43,244 nt of DNA from Gemmatimonadota bacterium (GTDB taxonomy: Bacteria > Gemmatimonadota > Gemmatimonadetes > Gemmatimonadales > Gemmatimonadaceae). This document shows, piece after piece, positions 8,730 through 16,775 of the stretch; the stretch's first letter is position 1; each line of letters starts with the position of its first letter. The position numbers were made by a program, and so were the translations under genes. Below the pieces are notes generated by a model, which did no database searches, was not told the DNA's origin, and saw only the letters and a program-made list of their open reading frames with translations. The stretch is from NCBI GenBank assembly GCA_003152485.1, contig PMAE01000078.1, positions 144,601 through 187,844 on the forward strand. The letters run 5' to 3'.

Positions 8730-9604
8730 CGGCCGAAGAGCGTGAGCGGCGGGGTGCGCACGAGGCGCATCGCGGCCACGAATCCGGCGCCCACGCCGAG
8801 CCCGATGGCGAGGACGACGGCGGCCACCACGATGTTGGGCGTGACGAGCGCAAAGGCGAGCGGCGTGCGGTATACGCCCCGGTAGTGCCAGTTGATGAGC
8901 AGCGATCCGAGCCAGCCGATGCCCGTGCCGAGCGCACTGCCGACGACCGATATGAGAGCGGCCTCGAGGACGACCGACCAGACCACCGACCGTCGGGAGA
9001 TGCCGATCAGGCGCAACGCGGCGATGTCGCGTCGCCGTTCCTCGACCCGGAGCAGCAGGATGCAGAGGAGGAAGATCCCGCTGGCGACGATCGTGATGAG
9101 CGCGATCGCGTGGTGGAATCGGCTCACGACCTGGAAGGTGCGTGAGGTGCCGACCGCGACATCGATCGATCGGTAGGCGTGGAACCCGAAGGCCGCGGCA
9201 TTGATGCTCGCGCGGACGGAGTCGGCCGCCGCGCCGCCGGCTGTTCGGATCGCGAAGCGATCCACGCGGTCGGCGGCTCCGGTGAGCCGTTGAAGATCCG
9301 TGAGGTGCAGCCGGACGCGATATTCGTCGCGCGCGATCTCCGATGGATCGGTACCCTGTTTCGTGATGGCGGCGATGACGGCGGTGTCACCGGATCCTGT
9401 AGCCGCCGCTCCGGGATCACCGGAGATGACTACCCGGTCACCGACCTTGAGGTGCTCATCCTCCGCGAACCGCTCGTCGATCGCGATCGAGCGTGCGGCG
9501 ACCGCGGCTGGCACACGGGACGTCGTTTGTGCCGAGGCGATGACGGCCGCGGTCGCCAGCAGCGTGCAGGTCGCGGCGATCAGCGCGACACGGTGAGACA
9601 CCAT
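8726..9604 (-). CDS. Second FtsX/MacB-type permease, short form
   Basis: This is a 292-residue permease when started at the ATG at 9604, which places a hydrophobic helix (VALIAATCTLLATAA) at the N-terminus. An in-frame GTG at 9628 would add 8 residues. A periplasmic domain of only about 130 residues is followed by three C-terminal helices with the coupling segment ERRRDIAALRLIGISRR. It is first in the four-gene cassette and overlaps the next permease by 4 bases. The small outer domain suggests it is the non-identical partner of a heterodimeric transporter, as in AttF/AttG. Confidence 0.85.
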   Translation of the reverse strand: MVSHRVALIAATCTLLATAAVIASAQTTSRVPAAVAARSIAIDERFAEDEHLKVGDRVVISGDPGAAATGSGDTAVIAAITKQGTDPSEIARDEYRVRLHLTDLQRLTGAADRVDRFAIRTAGGAAADSVRASINAAAFGFHAYRSIDVAVGTSRTFQVVSRFHHAIALITIVASGIFLLCILLLRVEERRRDIAALRLIGISRRSVVWSVVLEAALISVVGSALGTGIGWLGSLLINWHYRGVYRTPLAFALVTPNIVVAAVVLAIGLGVGAGFVAAMRLVRTPPLTLFGR

Positions 9605-9623
9605 GCGAAGTAAAGTACCGCCG

Positions 9624-9635
9624 ATCACTAACCAC
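9624..9635 (+). repeat. Left copy of a short direct repeat flanking the accessory pair
   Basis: ATCACTAACCAC here and ATCACTAGCCAC at 11647-11658 differ by one base and bracket the less GC-rich gene pair at 9740-11575. The surrounding sequence (CCACTATCCACTAGCCAC) is a low-complexity run, so chance similarity is possible. Confidence 0.35.
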
Positions 9636-9739
9636 TATCCACTAGCCACAGGCGCTATGTAGATGACGAACGGGCGGCATGGCGAGTCGTGCGGTCAGGC
9701 TCACTGGCGCATCGATCAGCGCTGGTGTTGCCCTCTCTA

Positions 9740-10285
9740 TCACGTGATCACAAGCATTTTCACGAACTGAGCCAGTCGTTCCGCTTCGGTAGCCGTAAGA
9801 TCGCTCGGAACGTTACTCAATGTCACGACAGTGCCCGGACGAATTGGGAACGCCGACTGATAGCTCCCGCGTTGATTGCTGCCTGCTGGTTCGCTTGGCT
9901 CTACCTCGGCGATCGGGCGCAAATCTCCTTCGAGGTTGGCGCCACGTTCCTTCCGGCGCGCTGTATTCGTTGCTCGCGTCTTGGCGGAAAAATTCGCGGG
10001 ATCCAGACTCCACTGCGTGTAAAGATCGATCGCTCGGTGGACCCGTCGACCGTACTCCTTGAGTGACGACGGATTAAAGTCCTTCGCACGCCTGTTGTTG
10101 AATCGTTTGATCACGGCGTTGAGATCGAGCCGATTTAAGTCGGCCCGTTCGTCATCGCTCAGAATGCCGAATACGTTGCGGGCCGCCACCGCCAGAGACT
10201 GAGCCGTAGTCGTCGGCATGAGTCCATGCTCGCTTGCGTGATCCAAGAACCCTAGAATGTCTTCCGCCGAGTATTTATTTGCCAT
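9740..10285 (-). CDS. Unknown accessory protein with recombinase-SAM-like N-terminus
   Basis: The 181-residue protein has GGAG 6 bases before its ATG, one of the clearer ribosome binding sites in the window. The N-terminal 100 residues are helical. The stretch SLKEYGRRVHRAIDLYTQW resembles the core-binding (SAM-like) domain of tyrosine recombinases, but there is no catalytic domain. A basic linker, ending near residue 140, leads to a C-terminal segment FPIRPGTVVTLSNVPSDLT followed by AEAERL-like residues. That kind of tail recurs in uncharacterised regulators. It is divergent from the DUF4143 ATPase. Its DNA is visibly less GC-rich than the neighbours, suggesting transfer. A DNA-binding role is inferred only. 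Confidence 0.65.
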   Translation of the reverse strand: MANKYSAEDILGFLDHASEHGLMPTTTAQSLAVAARNVFGILSDDERADLNRLDLNAVIKRFNNRRAKDFNPSSLKEYGRRVHRAIDLYTQWSLDPANFSAKTRATNTARRKERGANLEGDLRPIAEVEPSEPAGSNQRGSYQSAFPIRPGTVVTLSNVPSDLTATEAERLAQFVKMLVIT

Positions 10286-10299
10286 TTTTACTCCGAACG

Positions 10300-10327
10300 T
10301 TAAATTGACTACTGGCGATCAATATAA
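10300..10327. promoter_or_regulatory. Inverted repeat in the shared divergent control region
   Basis: TTAAATTGA, a 10-base spacer and TCAATATAA form an inverted repeat with 8 of 9 positions matching. It lies in the 63-base AT-rich gap between two divergent genes. The right half overlaps TATAAC at 10323-10328, a plausible -10 box 20 bases before the ATG of the ATPase. This is where an autoregulator would bind. Confidence 0.45.
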
Positions 10328-10348
10328 CATTTATAGACAATATCGCAA

Positions 10349-11575
10349 ATGTTGCTATACCCGCGATTCGTTAAACCGCTGCTAGAGCAAGACTTAACGT
10401 TGTATCCGGCCGTAGCGGTTATGGGAGCTCGACAGGTTGGAAAGAGCACCCTCTGCCGTGAAATAGCAGATCAACGCGGGATGGCGTACCGCACTCTCGA
10501 CGATCGCGATGTCCGCGATCAGGCGCTGGCGGATCCTGAAGGCCTGCTCGACGACCTGGGACAAGAGGGGGCTGTCATTGACGAGGTACAACGCGCACCG
10601 AACCTATTGCTGGCGCTAAAGTCGACTGTGGATCGCGAGCAAAAACTCGGGCGTTATCTGCTAAGTGGCTCAAATCAGCCGAAGGTCGCCCATGCGCTCG
10701 CTGATTCGCTGCTGGGTCGCACCGGCTACAGGACTCTCCGGCCGCTGACCCTAGGCGAACAACGATATGACGAAAAGCATCGCGGGTGGGAATTCCTATT
10801 TGGTCCGGATGACAAGATCGTATTGGACTCACTTATCGAGCGCGCGACGACAAGCGGCGAGCTCGATTGGCACGAGATTGCAAGAACTGGGGGCTTCCCA
10901 CGCGCCCTGGCGGCACCACCGAATCAGCGCTTACGAATTCTGGACGACTACATCCAAACCTTTGCGCACCGAGACATTCGAGAAGTGGTGGGTATCGAAT
11001 CGGTGGATCGCTTCGAGACATTCCTACGCCTAATCGCGACGCGGACGGCGCAGGAACTGAATGCCTCTAACCTCTCATCCGACCTCGGAACACCCGTGGC
11101 CACCATTCGACGCTGGGTGGACGCGCTCGTGCGCAGCTACCTGGTAGAGGTAATACCTGCGTACCACCGGAACGCAGGCAGGCGCGTGATCAAAGCCCCC
11201 AAGATCTATATGGTCGATACCGCCCTGGCACTGGCCGCCTCCCGCGCGCAGGAGCCCACAGGCGGCTTTTACCTCGAAACAGCGGTAGCCGGCGACTTGT
11301 GTGTTTGGCGAGATGAGGCGCCCGAGCAACGCGCGTTGCACCACTGGCGCGTCCCCAACGGGCCGGAAGTGGACTTTGTGCTCGGGCAGGGCAAATTGCT
11401 GTTGCCAGTCGAGATAAAAACGTCCGGGAGCGTCGACTCGAGCGACGCCCATCACCTCCGTAGGTTCCGTACGGACAATTCAAACGCGCCGCGAGCCGTA
11501 CTTCTTAGCTGCGATCCCTACATCAGGGTGCTCACGGACGGGATCATCGCCGCACCTTGGTGGGCGGTTATCTAG
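10349..11575 (+). CDS. AAA ATPase with DUF4143 domain
   Basis: The 408-residue protein is a typical AAA_14-DUF4143 ATPase. The Walker A motif GARQVGKST lies at residues 26-34 and Walker B AVIDEVQRAPNLL near 75. The sensor region YLLSGSNQ is near 103. The family segment YRTLRPLTLGEQRY follows, and the DUF4143 half includes YIQTFAHRDIREVVGI. Near the C-terminus EVDFVLGQGKLLLPVEIKTS has the D-(E)xK arrangement seen in this family, which resembles a nuclease core. Function is unknown for most members; they are common in accessory regions. The short leader after the putative -10 box suggests an almost leaderless message. It is divergent from the unknown gene at 9740. Confidence 0.9.
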   Translation: MLLYPRFVKPLLEQDLTLYPAVAVMGARQVGKSTLCREIADQRGMAYRTLDDRDVRDQALADPEGLLDDLGQEGAVIDEVQRAPNLLLALKSTVDREQKLGRYLLSGSNQPKVAHALADSLLGRTGYRTLRPLTLGEQRYDEKHRGWEFLFGPDDKIVLDSLIERATTSGELDWHEIARTGGFPRALAAPPNQRLRILDDYIQTFAHRDIREVVGIESVDRFETFLRLIATRTAQELNASNLSSDLGTPVATIRRWVDALVRSYLVEVIPAYHRNAGRRVIKAPKIYMVDTALALAASRAQEPTGGFYLETAVAGDLCVWRDEAPEQRALHHWRVPNGPEVDFVLGQGKLLLPVEIKTSGSVDSSDAHHLRRFRTDNSNAPRAVLLSCDPYIRVLTDGIIAAPWWAVI

Positions 11576-11646
11576 GCAGACGGGAACTGCGCCTAAGGTC
11601 GAGCGCGGCTCTCATACGGTGGCTTGGTCCAATACCGACTTCCGTA

Positions 11647-11658
11647 ATCACTAGCCAC
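11647..11658 (+). repeat. Right copy of the short direct repeat flanking the accessory pair
   Basis: ATCACTAGCCAC matches the left copy at 9624-9635 except for one base. It lies 71 bases after the stop of the DUF4143 gene. Confidence 0.35.
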
Positions 11659-11671
11659 CAACTCTTAATCG

Positions 11672-12115
11672 CTAGCGCACCGAAGACGCGTCCGATCCCG
11701 TCCGCACAAGCAGCACCGGCACCAGCGACCGGTGGCGCACATCGTTGGCGACGCTGCCCCGCCAGAGGTCGGCGAAGAACCGATGTCCGTGGGTGGACAT
11801 CGCGATGAGGGTGCAGTTCTCGCGCGTCGCAGCGGCCGCGATCTCCGTTCCCGGATCACCCGTGGCGAGCACCGCTTCGGTGGCCAGGCCTTCGGCGGCC
11901 AGCTCGGCCGCGATCTGCTCCAGGTAGGCGCGGTCGTCGCGCATCTCCTCCGATTCGCGGAGCTGGAGCTGGGTGATGTTTCGGGCGGCCCACCCGTCGG
12001 CCACGTGGATGAACACGAGCGTGGAGCCGCACATCCTGGCGAGCGGGCGGACGTAGTCGAGGACGCGGGCGTCCGACGGCGAGTGTTCGAGTGGAACGAG
12101 GATGCGTGAGTACAT
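11672..12115 (-). CDS. Universal stress protein (UspA family)
   Basis: The 147-residue protein has the UspA fold: strand ILVPLEHSPSDARVL at the N-terminus and strand STLVFIHVAD. At the end LIAMSTHGH is followed by RGSVANDV, the loop that binds ATP in the G-2x-G-9x-G(S/T) subclass. The ATG at 12115 puts the first strand at the usual distance; an in-frame GTG at 12127 is less likely. It follows the Nudix gene on the same strand with a 21-base gap. Family members help cells survive starvation and stress, but a specific role cannot be assigned. Confidence 0.9.
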   Translation of the reverse strand: MYSRILVPLEHSPSDARVLDYVRPLARMCGSTLVFIHVADGWAARNITQLQLRESEEMRDDRAYLEQIAAELAAEGLATEAVLATGDPGTEIAAAATRENCTLIAMSTHGHRFFADLWRGSVANDVRHRSLVPVLLVRTGSDASSVR

Positions 12116-12136
12116 TCGCGGGACCACGGAGCCGAA

Positions 12137-12763
12137 CTATGGACCGACGGAAGGGGCCACCACGTCCAGCAACTGCCGTATGATACGCTCGGTGAGGCCC
12201 CACACCACATAGTCGCCGTGGCGGAAGCTGGGGACCCGCATCTCGCTCTCGCGGACCCGAACGACCGAAGTCGTTGCGGCATCAGGCGCGGCAAACGTCG
12301 CCAGCGGCACCCAGAACGCGGCCGCGACCTCGTCGCTCAGGACGAGGGGCCGGCTCTCGCGGAGCGCCGCGACGAAGGGTTGGACGTGCACGGCGAGTGG
12401 CCTGGCATGTGGGCACAGGGCGTCGAGCGCGCCGAGGATCCGCCCATCGCGTACGAGATCGACACCTGTCTCCTCTCGGGTCTCGCGCACGGCGGTGGCT
12501 TCGAGCGACGCGTCACGGGGCTCCTCGCGGCCTCCGGGGAGTGCCACGTGTCCACTCCACGGATCGTCGTCCCGGTCGGCGCGCTTGATCAGCAGGAGTT
12601 CGAGTCCGGCGGGTGCGTCTCGGAGGACGAGGGCGACGGCCGCTCGTGGTGTCGCGGACGATTCGGGGGAACTGTGCGGCGGCGGGACACCGATGTTCGG
12701 CGGCGCCGGGCGGCTCCGCAGTCGCTCGGACAGCTCGGCGAGCGTGGCCGTGCCGGCACTCAC
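12137..12763 (-). CDS. Nudix CoA pyrophosphatase-like hydrolase
   Basis: This 208-residue Nudix protein has the complete box, beginning GGREEPRDASLEATAVRET and continuing REETGVD, which fits Gx5Ex7REUxEExGU. Just before it, LLLIKRADRDDDPWSGHVAL is close to the extra motif of CoA pyrophosphatases (YeaB/NUDT7 group), with the His and downstream LPGG. These enzymes cleave CoA and oxidised CoA to phosphopantetheine and 3',5'-ADP. I chose the GTG at 12763 because it lies just after the rhodanese stop; the frame remains open further upstream inside that gene. It is likely co-transcribed with the rhodanese gene. Confidence 0.85.
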   Translation of the reverse strand: MSAGTATLAELSERLRSRPAPPNIGVPPPHSSPESSATPRAAVALVLRDAPAGLELLLIKRADRDDDPWSGHVALPGGREEPRDASLEATAVRETREETGVDLVRDGRILGALDALCPHARPLAVHVQPFVAALRESRPLVLSDEVAAAFWVPLATFAAPDAATTSVVRVRESEMRVPSFRHGDYVVWGLTERIIRQLLDVVAPSVGP

Positions 12764-12785
12764 GGCCGTCGTGTGAGCCGCGAGG

Positions 12786-13160
12786 TCACCCTTCGATCTC
12801 TCCGCCCGCGTCGGCCCAGGCGCGAAACCCGCCGGCCATGGACGCGACATCGTGATAGCCCATCTGCTGCATCGTGTCGGCGGCGAGGGCCGATCGGTTC
12901 CCGCCGGCGCAGTAGACGACGACCTTCGTGTCGCGCGGCACGCGCTGTTCGATGGTCGTCTCGAGGACGCCGCGGGGGATGAACGTGGCGCGGGGGAGCC
13001 GGCCGAGGTTCCACTCGTTCTGCTCGCGGACATCGAGATAGACCACGGGCTCCCCGCGGGCCTGCATGGCGCGCACGTCAGCGACCGAGACCTCGCGGAT
13101 CCGGTGCTTGGCGTCGTGGACCAGTTCTACTCCGCTCTTGTCAGCCATGGTGGCGGTCAT
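12786..13160 (-). CDS. Rhodanese-domain protein
   Basis: A single rhodanese domain of about 124 residues. It contains VVYLDVREQNEWNLGRLPRA, the sulfur-accepting loop CAGGNR in VVYCAGGNRSALAA, and the C-terminal MAGGFRAWADAG. The active cysteine is therefore present, so sulfur transfer to an acceptor is possible. Starts are uncertain: ATG 13160, ATG 13148, or GTG 13217 are in frame, and none has a good ribosome binding site. It is first in a run rhodanese-Nudix-universal stress protein, divergent from the methyltransferase operon. Confidence 0.88.
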   Translation of the reverse strand: MTATMADKSGVELVHDAKHRIREVSVADVRAMQARGEPVVYLDVREQNEWNLGRLPRATFIPRGVLETTIEQRVPRDTKVVVYCAGGNRSALAADTMQQMGYHDVASMAGGFRAWADAGGEIEG

Positions 13161-13314
13161 CGGTGGTGGGGAATGGCAGGCGTCGGCAGCCCGGAAGGCG
13201 TCTCTCCGAATGTTCACTGGCTGCAGGGATTAGGGCCAGAGGGCGCGGGTTCCGTTCGATGATGGGGCGTTCGTGCGATGACGGTGGCCTCGCAGGCCAC
13301 GGACATGCTCGGGC

Positions 13315-15699
13315 GTGCTCACGCTCCGTGCCGCCGCCGCGATGTTGACCGCGGACGACCCTGAGGCGTTGCCGCGTCTGGCAGCTGCGTGCGGGTGCGA
13401 GGGGACGCCGCGCGTGCTCGATGCGGCAGATCGCGAGCGGTTGGGACTAGGGGTGTTGGGAGGCGGTGCCGGAAGCCCTGGGGTCCGGGTCGCCCGTGGC
13501 CCGGGGAGCTTGCGGGCGCTGTTACTCGAGGTCGAGCCGGGGACGGCGTGCGGGCCCTTTCGCGAGGCGTTGCCTCGGTTGGCGGCGCGCATGGCGCGAC
13601 GCACGCCGCATCTGGCGTGGCTCTGCATTGCCGCGAGCCGCGCCGCGGGGCGGCCACTGGCACTCGTCTCGTGGTCGGCGGATCGGGTGCCGCCGCACGT
13701 GGTCGCGCTCGCGGTGGACCGCGACGACATCGTAGACAGCGACGCGGAGACGTTGTGTGCGCTGGCTGCCGCGGCCGGCCCGGATGACACGCTCACGCAC
13801 GCCCGATGGCTCGACGTCCTCGGCCGCCAGTCGTTGACGCGCCGGTTCTATCGCGCGCTCGACCGGGGTGTGGACCGGTTGGCGCAGACCATGGCCGTGC
13901 CCGGGGTGACGGCACGAGTATCGGGGTCGAGTCGTCGCGCGCTCGCCCTGTTGTCGGCGTCACGCCTGTTGTTTCTCTCGTTCCTCGAAGCCAAAGGGTG
14001 GCTGGACGGAGACCGCGGGTTTCTCGGACGCACGTTCACCGACTGTGTCGGCGGCCCGGGACGATACCATGCGCGCGTGTTACGGCCCCTCTTCTTTGGC
14101 ACGTTGAACACGCCGGTCCGCCGTCGGGCGCCGCGGGCGCAGGCGTTTGGTCGCATTCCATTCTTGAACGGCGGGCTGTTCGCGCCAACGTCGCTCGAAC
14201 GGCAGGTCGCCGGCGCGGAGTTCTCCGACGAGGCGTTGGGGGCGTTGTTCGGGGAGGTGCTCGGCCGCTACCGATTCACGGCGCGGGAAGATTGCCGAAC
14301 ATGGTCGGAAGCGGCGGTTGATCCGGAGATGCTTGGCAAGGCGTTCGAGTCGCTCATGGAGCCGCGCGAGCGCCGAGTGACGGGAGCGTTTTACACGCCG
14401 CAGGCGCTCGTTGAGCGGATCGCGCGGGAGGCGCTCACGCGAGCGCTGACGTCTCCCGACGTGCCGGCCGCCTACCCCGAAGCGCTCATCGCAGGCGCGT
14501 CCGACGGGGCGCCGGACGTGGCACTCGACCTGGCGGCGCAACACGCGATCCGAGGGCGGCTCGCGCGGATACGGGTGCTGGATCCGGCGTGCGGATCAGG
14601 TGCGTTTCTCGTGTACACGCTGGAGATGATGGCCGCGATGGCCGCGCACGTCGGTGACGCGCGGTCGGTGAGTGCCCGACGCCGTACGGTGCTGACACGC
14701 TCGATCTTCGGTGTGGATGTCAATCCCACAGCCGTGTGGCTGTGCGAGCTGCGGTTGTGGTTGTCGGTGGTGATCGAGACCGCGGAGAGCGATCCGTGGC
14801 CGGTGCCCCCCCTGCCCAACCTGGACCACAACGTCCGCGTCGGCGACGCGTTGGGCGGCGGGGCATTCGGCGACGGGCAAGGGGGGCCGTCGGGACCACG
14901 GGCGGCCGGTCGGGCCGGCGCCCGGCTGACGAGCCTGCGCGAGCGATATGCTCGGTCATGTGGTGCGCGCAAGCATGGGGCGTTGCGAGCGCTCGACCGG
15001 GCGGAACGGGCACGAGCCATCGAGGCGGTCGAGCGGGAGCTCGCACGCATCGTCACGGCCAGGCGGGACGCAGTGATGATGGCGCGGGGGCGCGATTTGT
15101 TCGGTGCGCCGGCGGCGAGCGGTGCGGCGGATCGTGCGCGCCGAGCAGATCTTCGCGTACGAGCGCGAGTGACGCGCGCACGGTTGCGAGCGCTGCGGGA
15201 TGGGGCGGCGTTGCCGTTCGTATTCGCCGGGCAGTTCGCCGACGTCGAGGCGACGGGCGGGTTCGACATCGTGCTGGGGAATCCGCCGTGGGTGCGGCCG
15301 CATGCGGTGCCGATCGCGGACCGGCAGCGCCTTCGACGCGACTTCGCGGTTAGCCGTCACGCGGCGTGGCTTCCAGGTGCTGCCGCCGGTCGAGGCGGGC
15401 CGGGGTTCGGTGCACAGGTGGATCTCGCCGCGCTCTTCGTCGAGCGAGCGGTCTCGCTGACGTGCGATGACGGCATCGTGGCACTCCTGCTGCCCGCGAA
15501 ACTCTGGAAGTGCCTGGCCGGTGGCGGCGTACGGCGGCTCATCGCGGAGCGGACGACAATCCATGCGATCGAGGATTGGTCAGCCGCACCCTCGTCATTT
15601 GATGCGGCGGTCTACCCATCCCTGCTGGTGGCACGGCGGCGCGCTGCCGTCCGCGACACCGACGGGTCGGATGCGCGCGGCGGCGCGGTGTCCGGATGA
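13315..15699 (+). CDS. Adenine-N6 DNA methyltransferase, catalytic half (Eco57I/DrmMI-like)
   Basis: The 794-residue protein is a gamma-class N6-adenine methyltransferase. GAFYTPQ near residue 357 precedes SAM motif I VLDPACGSGAF (Asp423). Motif II is FGVDVNPTAVWLCELRLWLS and the catalytic motif is NPPW at 656-659. A helical insertion of about 130 residues separates motifs III and IV. After GIVALLLPAKLWK it ends soon after VYPSLLVARR, without the usual specificity region. The first 340 residues resemble the N-terminal part of Eco57I-like and DrmMI-like enzymes, but I see no PD-(D/E)xK nuclease. GTG 13315 is used; ATG 13342 is also possible. The next gene, coupled by ATGA, supplies the missing C-terminus. 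Confidence 0.88.
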   Translation: MLTLRAAAAMLTADDPEALPRLAAACGCEGTPRVLDAADRERLGLGVLGGGAGSPGVRVARGPGSLRALLLEVEPGTACGPFREALPRLAARMARRTPHLAWLCIAASRAAGRPLALVSWSADRVPPHVVALAVDRDDIVDSDAETLCALAAAAGPDDTLTHARWLDVLGRQSLTRRFYRALDRGVDRLAQTMAVPGVTARVSGSSRRALALLSASRLLFLSFLEAKGWLDGDRGFLGRTFTDCVGGPGRYHARVLRPLFFGTLNTPVRRRAPRAQAFGRIPFLNGGLFAPTSLERQVAGAEFSDEALGALFGEVLGRYRFTAREDCRTWSEAAVDPEMLGKAFESLMEPRERRVTGAFYTPQALVERIAREALTRALTSPDVPAAYPEALIAGASDGAPDVALDLAAQHAIRGRLARIRVLDPACGSGAFLVYTLEMMAAMAAHVGDARSVSARRRTVLTRSIFGVDVNPTAVWLCELRLWLSVVIETAESDPWPVPPLPNLDHNVRVGDALGGGAFGDGQGGPSGPRAAGRAGARLTSLRERYARSCGARKHGALRALDRAERARAIEAVERELARIVTARRDAVMMARGRDLFGAPAASGAADRARRADLRVRARVTRARLRALRDGAALPFVFAGQFADVEATGGFDIVLGNPPWVRPHAVPIADRQRLRRDFAVSRHAAWLPGAAAGRGGPGFGAQVDLAALFVERAVSLTCDDGIVALLLPAKLWKCLAGGGVRRLIAERTTIHAIEDWSAAPSSFDAAVYPSLLVARRRAAVRDTDGSDARGGAVSG

Positions 15700-16775
15700 C
15701 CGATCTGCCCGACGACCGCGGGACGATCGCCGCCGCGGTGCACGCGAGCGTCGGGGCCAGGCGGTGGACAATGCCGGTCGGAGCGCTCCCGCTCGACGGG
15801 TCGCCGGGAAGTCCATGGGTATTAGTGCCGCCCGTGGTACGGCGGGCCTTCGACGCCGTCTGCGCGGCCGGCGCGCCCCTCGCGGAAAGCGCGTTCGGGT
15901 CCCCCGTGCTGGGTGTGAAATGCGGATGCAACGACGCGTTCCTCGTGACGCTCGATGTCGGTGACTCGGCAGAGGGAGAACTGGCATCAGTGCGAACCGC
16001 GGACCGACGCGCGCCGACACGTCACGGCGTCGTGGAGCGGCGACTGTTGCGGCCCATCGTGCGGGGAGAGACGCTGCGACGGTGGTCGCTCCCGCGCCAG
16101 AGCGGGTCGCCGCAACTCGCGCGATCGCCAGCGAGCGACGCGCGGGGTCAGGTCGTTGGGGCCCCCCGTCGGACTCGTCGGACCGTCCAGGAATGGATGG
16201 TCTGGACGCACGAGGAGTCGGACGCCGGGTGCGCAAAGCCATTGGACGTGCTGCCCGCAGCGGCGGCGCGGTGGTTGGCGCCGTGGCGCCATCGGCTGGC
16301 CGCGCGGAGTGACACGCGGGGCCGAGCACCGTGGTGGGCGTTGTTTCGTACCGACGGCGCGGACACGAGGCAGCCGCGAGTGGTGTGGTCTGACTTCGGT
16401 CGAGCGGCACGGGCCGCAGTGGTCGGGCCGGCCGATCGGACGGTACCGCTCAACAGTTGTTATGCGGTGCGCGCACCGTCGGAGATCGATGCCCATGCAC
16501 TGAGCGCGATCATCAACAGTACGGTCGCGACAGCGTGGCTCAACATCGTGGCCGAGCCCGCGCGCGGGGGATTCCATCGGTATCTGGGCTGGACCGTCGG
16601 ACTCCTACCACTCCCAAAGGAGTGGGCGCGCGCACGCGAGGTGCTCGGCCCAGTCGGGGCCCGCGCGGCGGCCGGGGACGCACCGGCCGACGATGCACTG
16701 ACGGCGTACGTCGCGGAGGCGTACGGAGTCTCCGTCGACGCACTGGGACCGCTCCTGATGTGGCCCGAGGGATGA
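15696..16775 (+). CDS. Specificity (target recognition) half of the split DNA methyltransferase
   Basis: This 359-residue protein resembles the C-terminal part of Eco57I-type methylases, the TaqI-like specificity domain. GSPWVLVPP is followed by SPVLGVKCGCNDAFLV, then the family-typical LLRPIVRGETLRRW. A conserved tail has VPLNSCYAVRAPS, LSAIINSTVATAWLN and GLLPLPKEW. In most relatives this region is fused to the catalytic domain. Here it starts by ATGA overlap with the methylase gene and ends by ATGA overlap with the SNF2 gene. It should bind DNA and choose the methylated site. A single frameshift in an originally fused gene is the main alternative, though the good start codon argues for a real split. 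Confidence 0.8.
   Translation: MTDLPDDRGTIAAAVHASVGARRWTMPVGALPLDGSPGSPWVLVPPVVRRAFDAVCAAGAPLAESAFGSPVLGVKCGCNDAFLVTLDVGDSAEGELASVRTADRRAPTRHGVVERRLLRPIVRGETLRRWSLPRQSGSPQLARSPASDARGQVVGAPRRTRRTVQEWMVWTHEESDAGCAKPLDVLPAAAARWLAPWRHRLAARSDTRGRAPWWALFRTDGADTRQPRVVWSDFGRAARAAVVGPADRTVPLNSCYAVRAPSEIDAHALSAIINSTVATAWLNIVAEPARGGFHRYLGWTVGLLPLPKEWARAREVLGPVGARAAAGDAPADDALTAYVAEAYGVSVDALGPLLMWPEG

Noticed and set aside
7546-8937. Long minus-strand frame fused upstream of the ABC ATPase
   Set aside because: It is an alternative frame of the permease gene, Arg/Pro-rich with no family resemblance. The ATPase starts at 7545.
16457-16771. Upstream extension of the SNF2 frame
   Set aside because: It overlaps the specificity gene, has shadow-like composition, and the coupled ATG at 16772 explains the protein.
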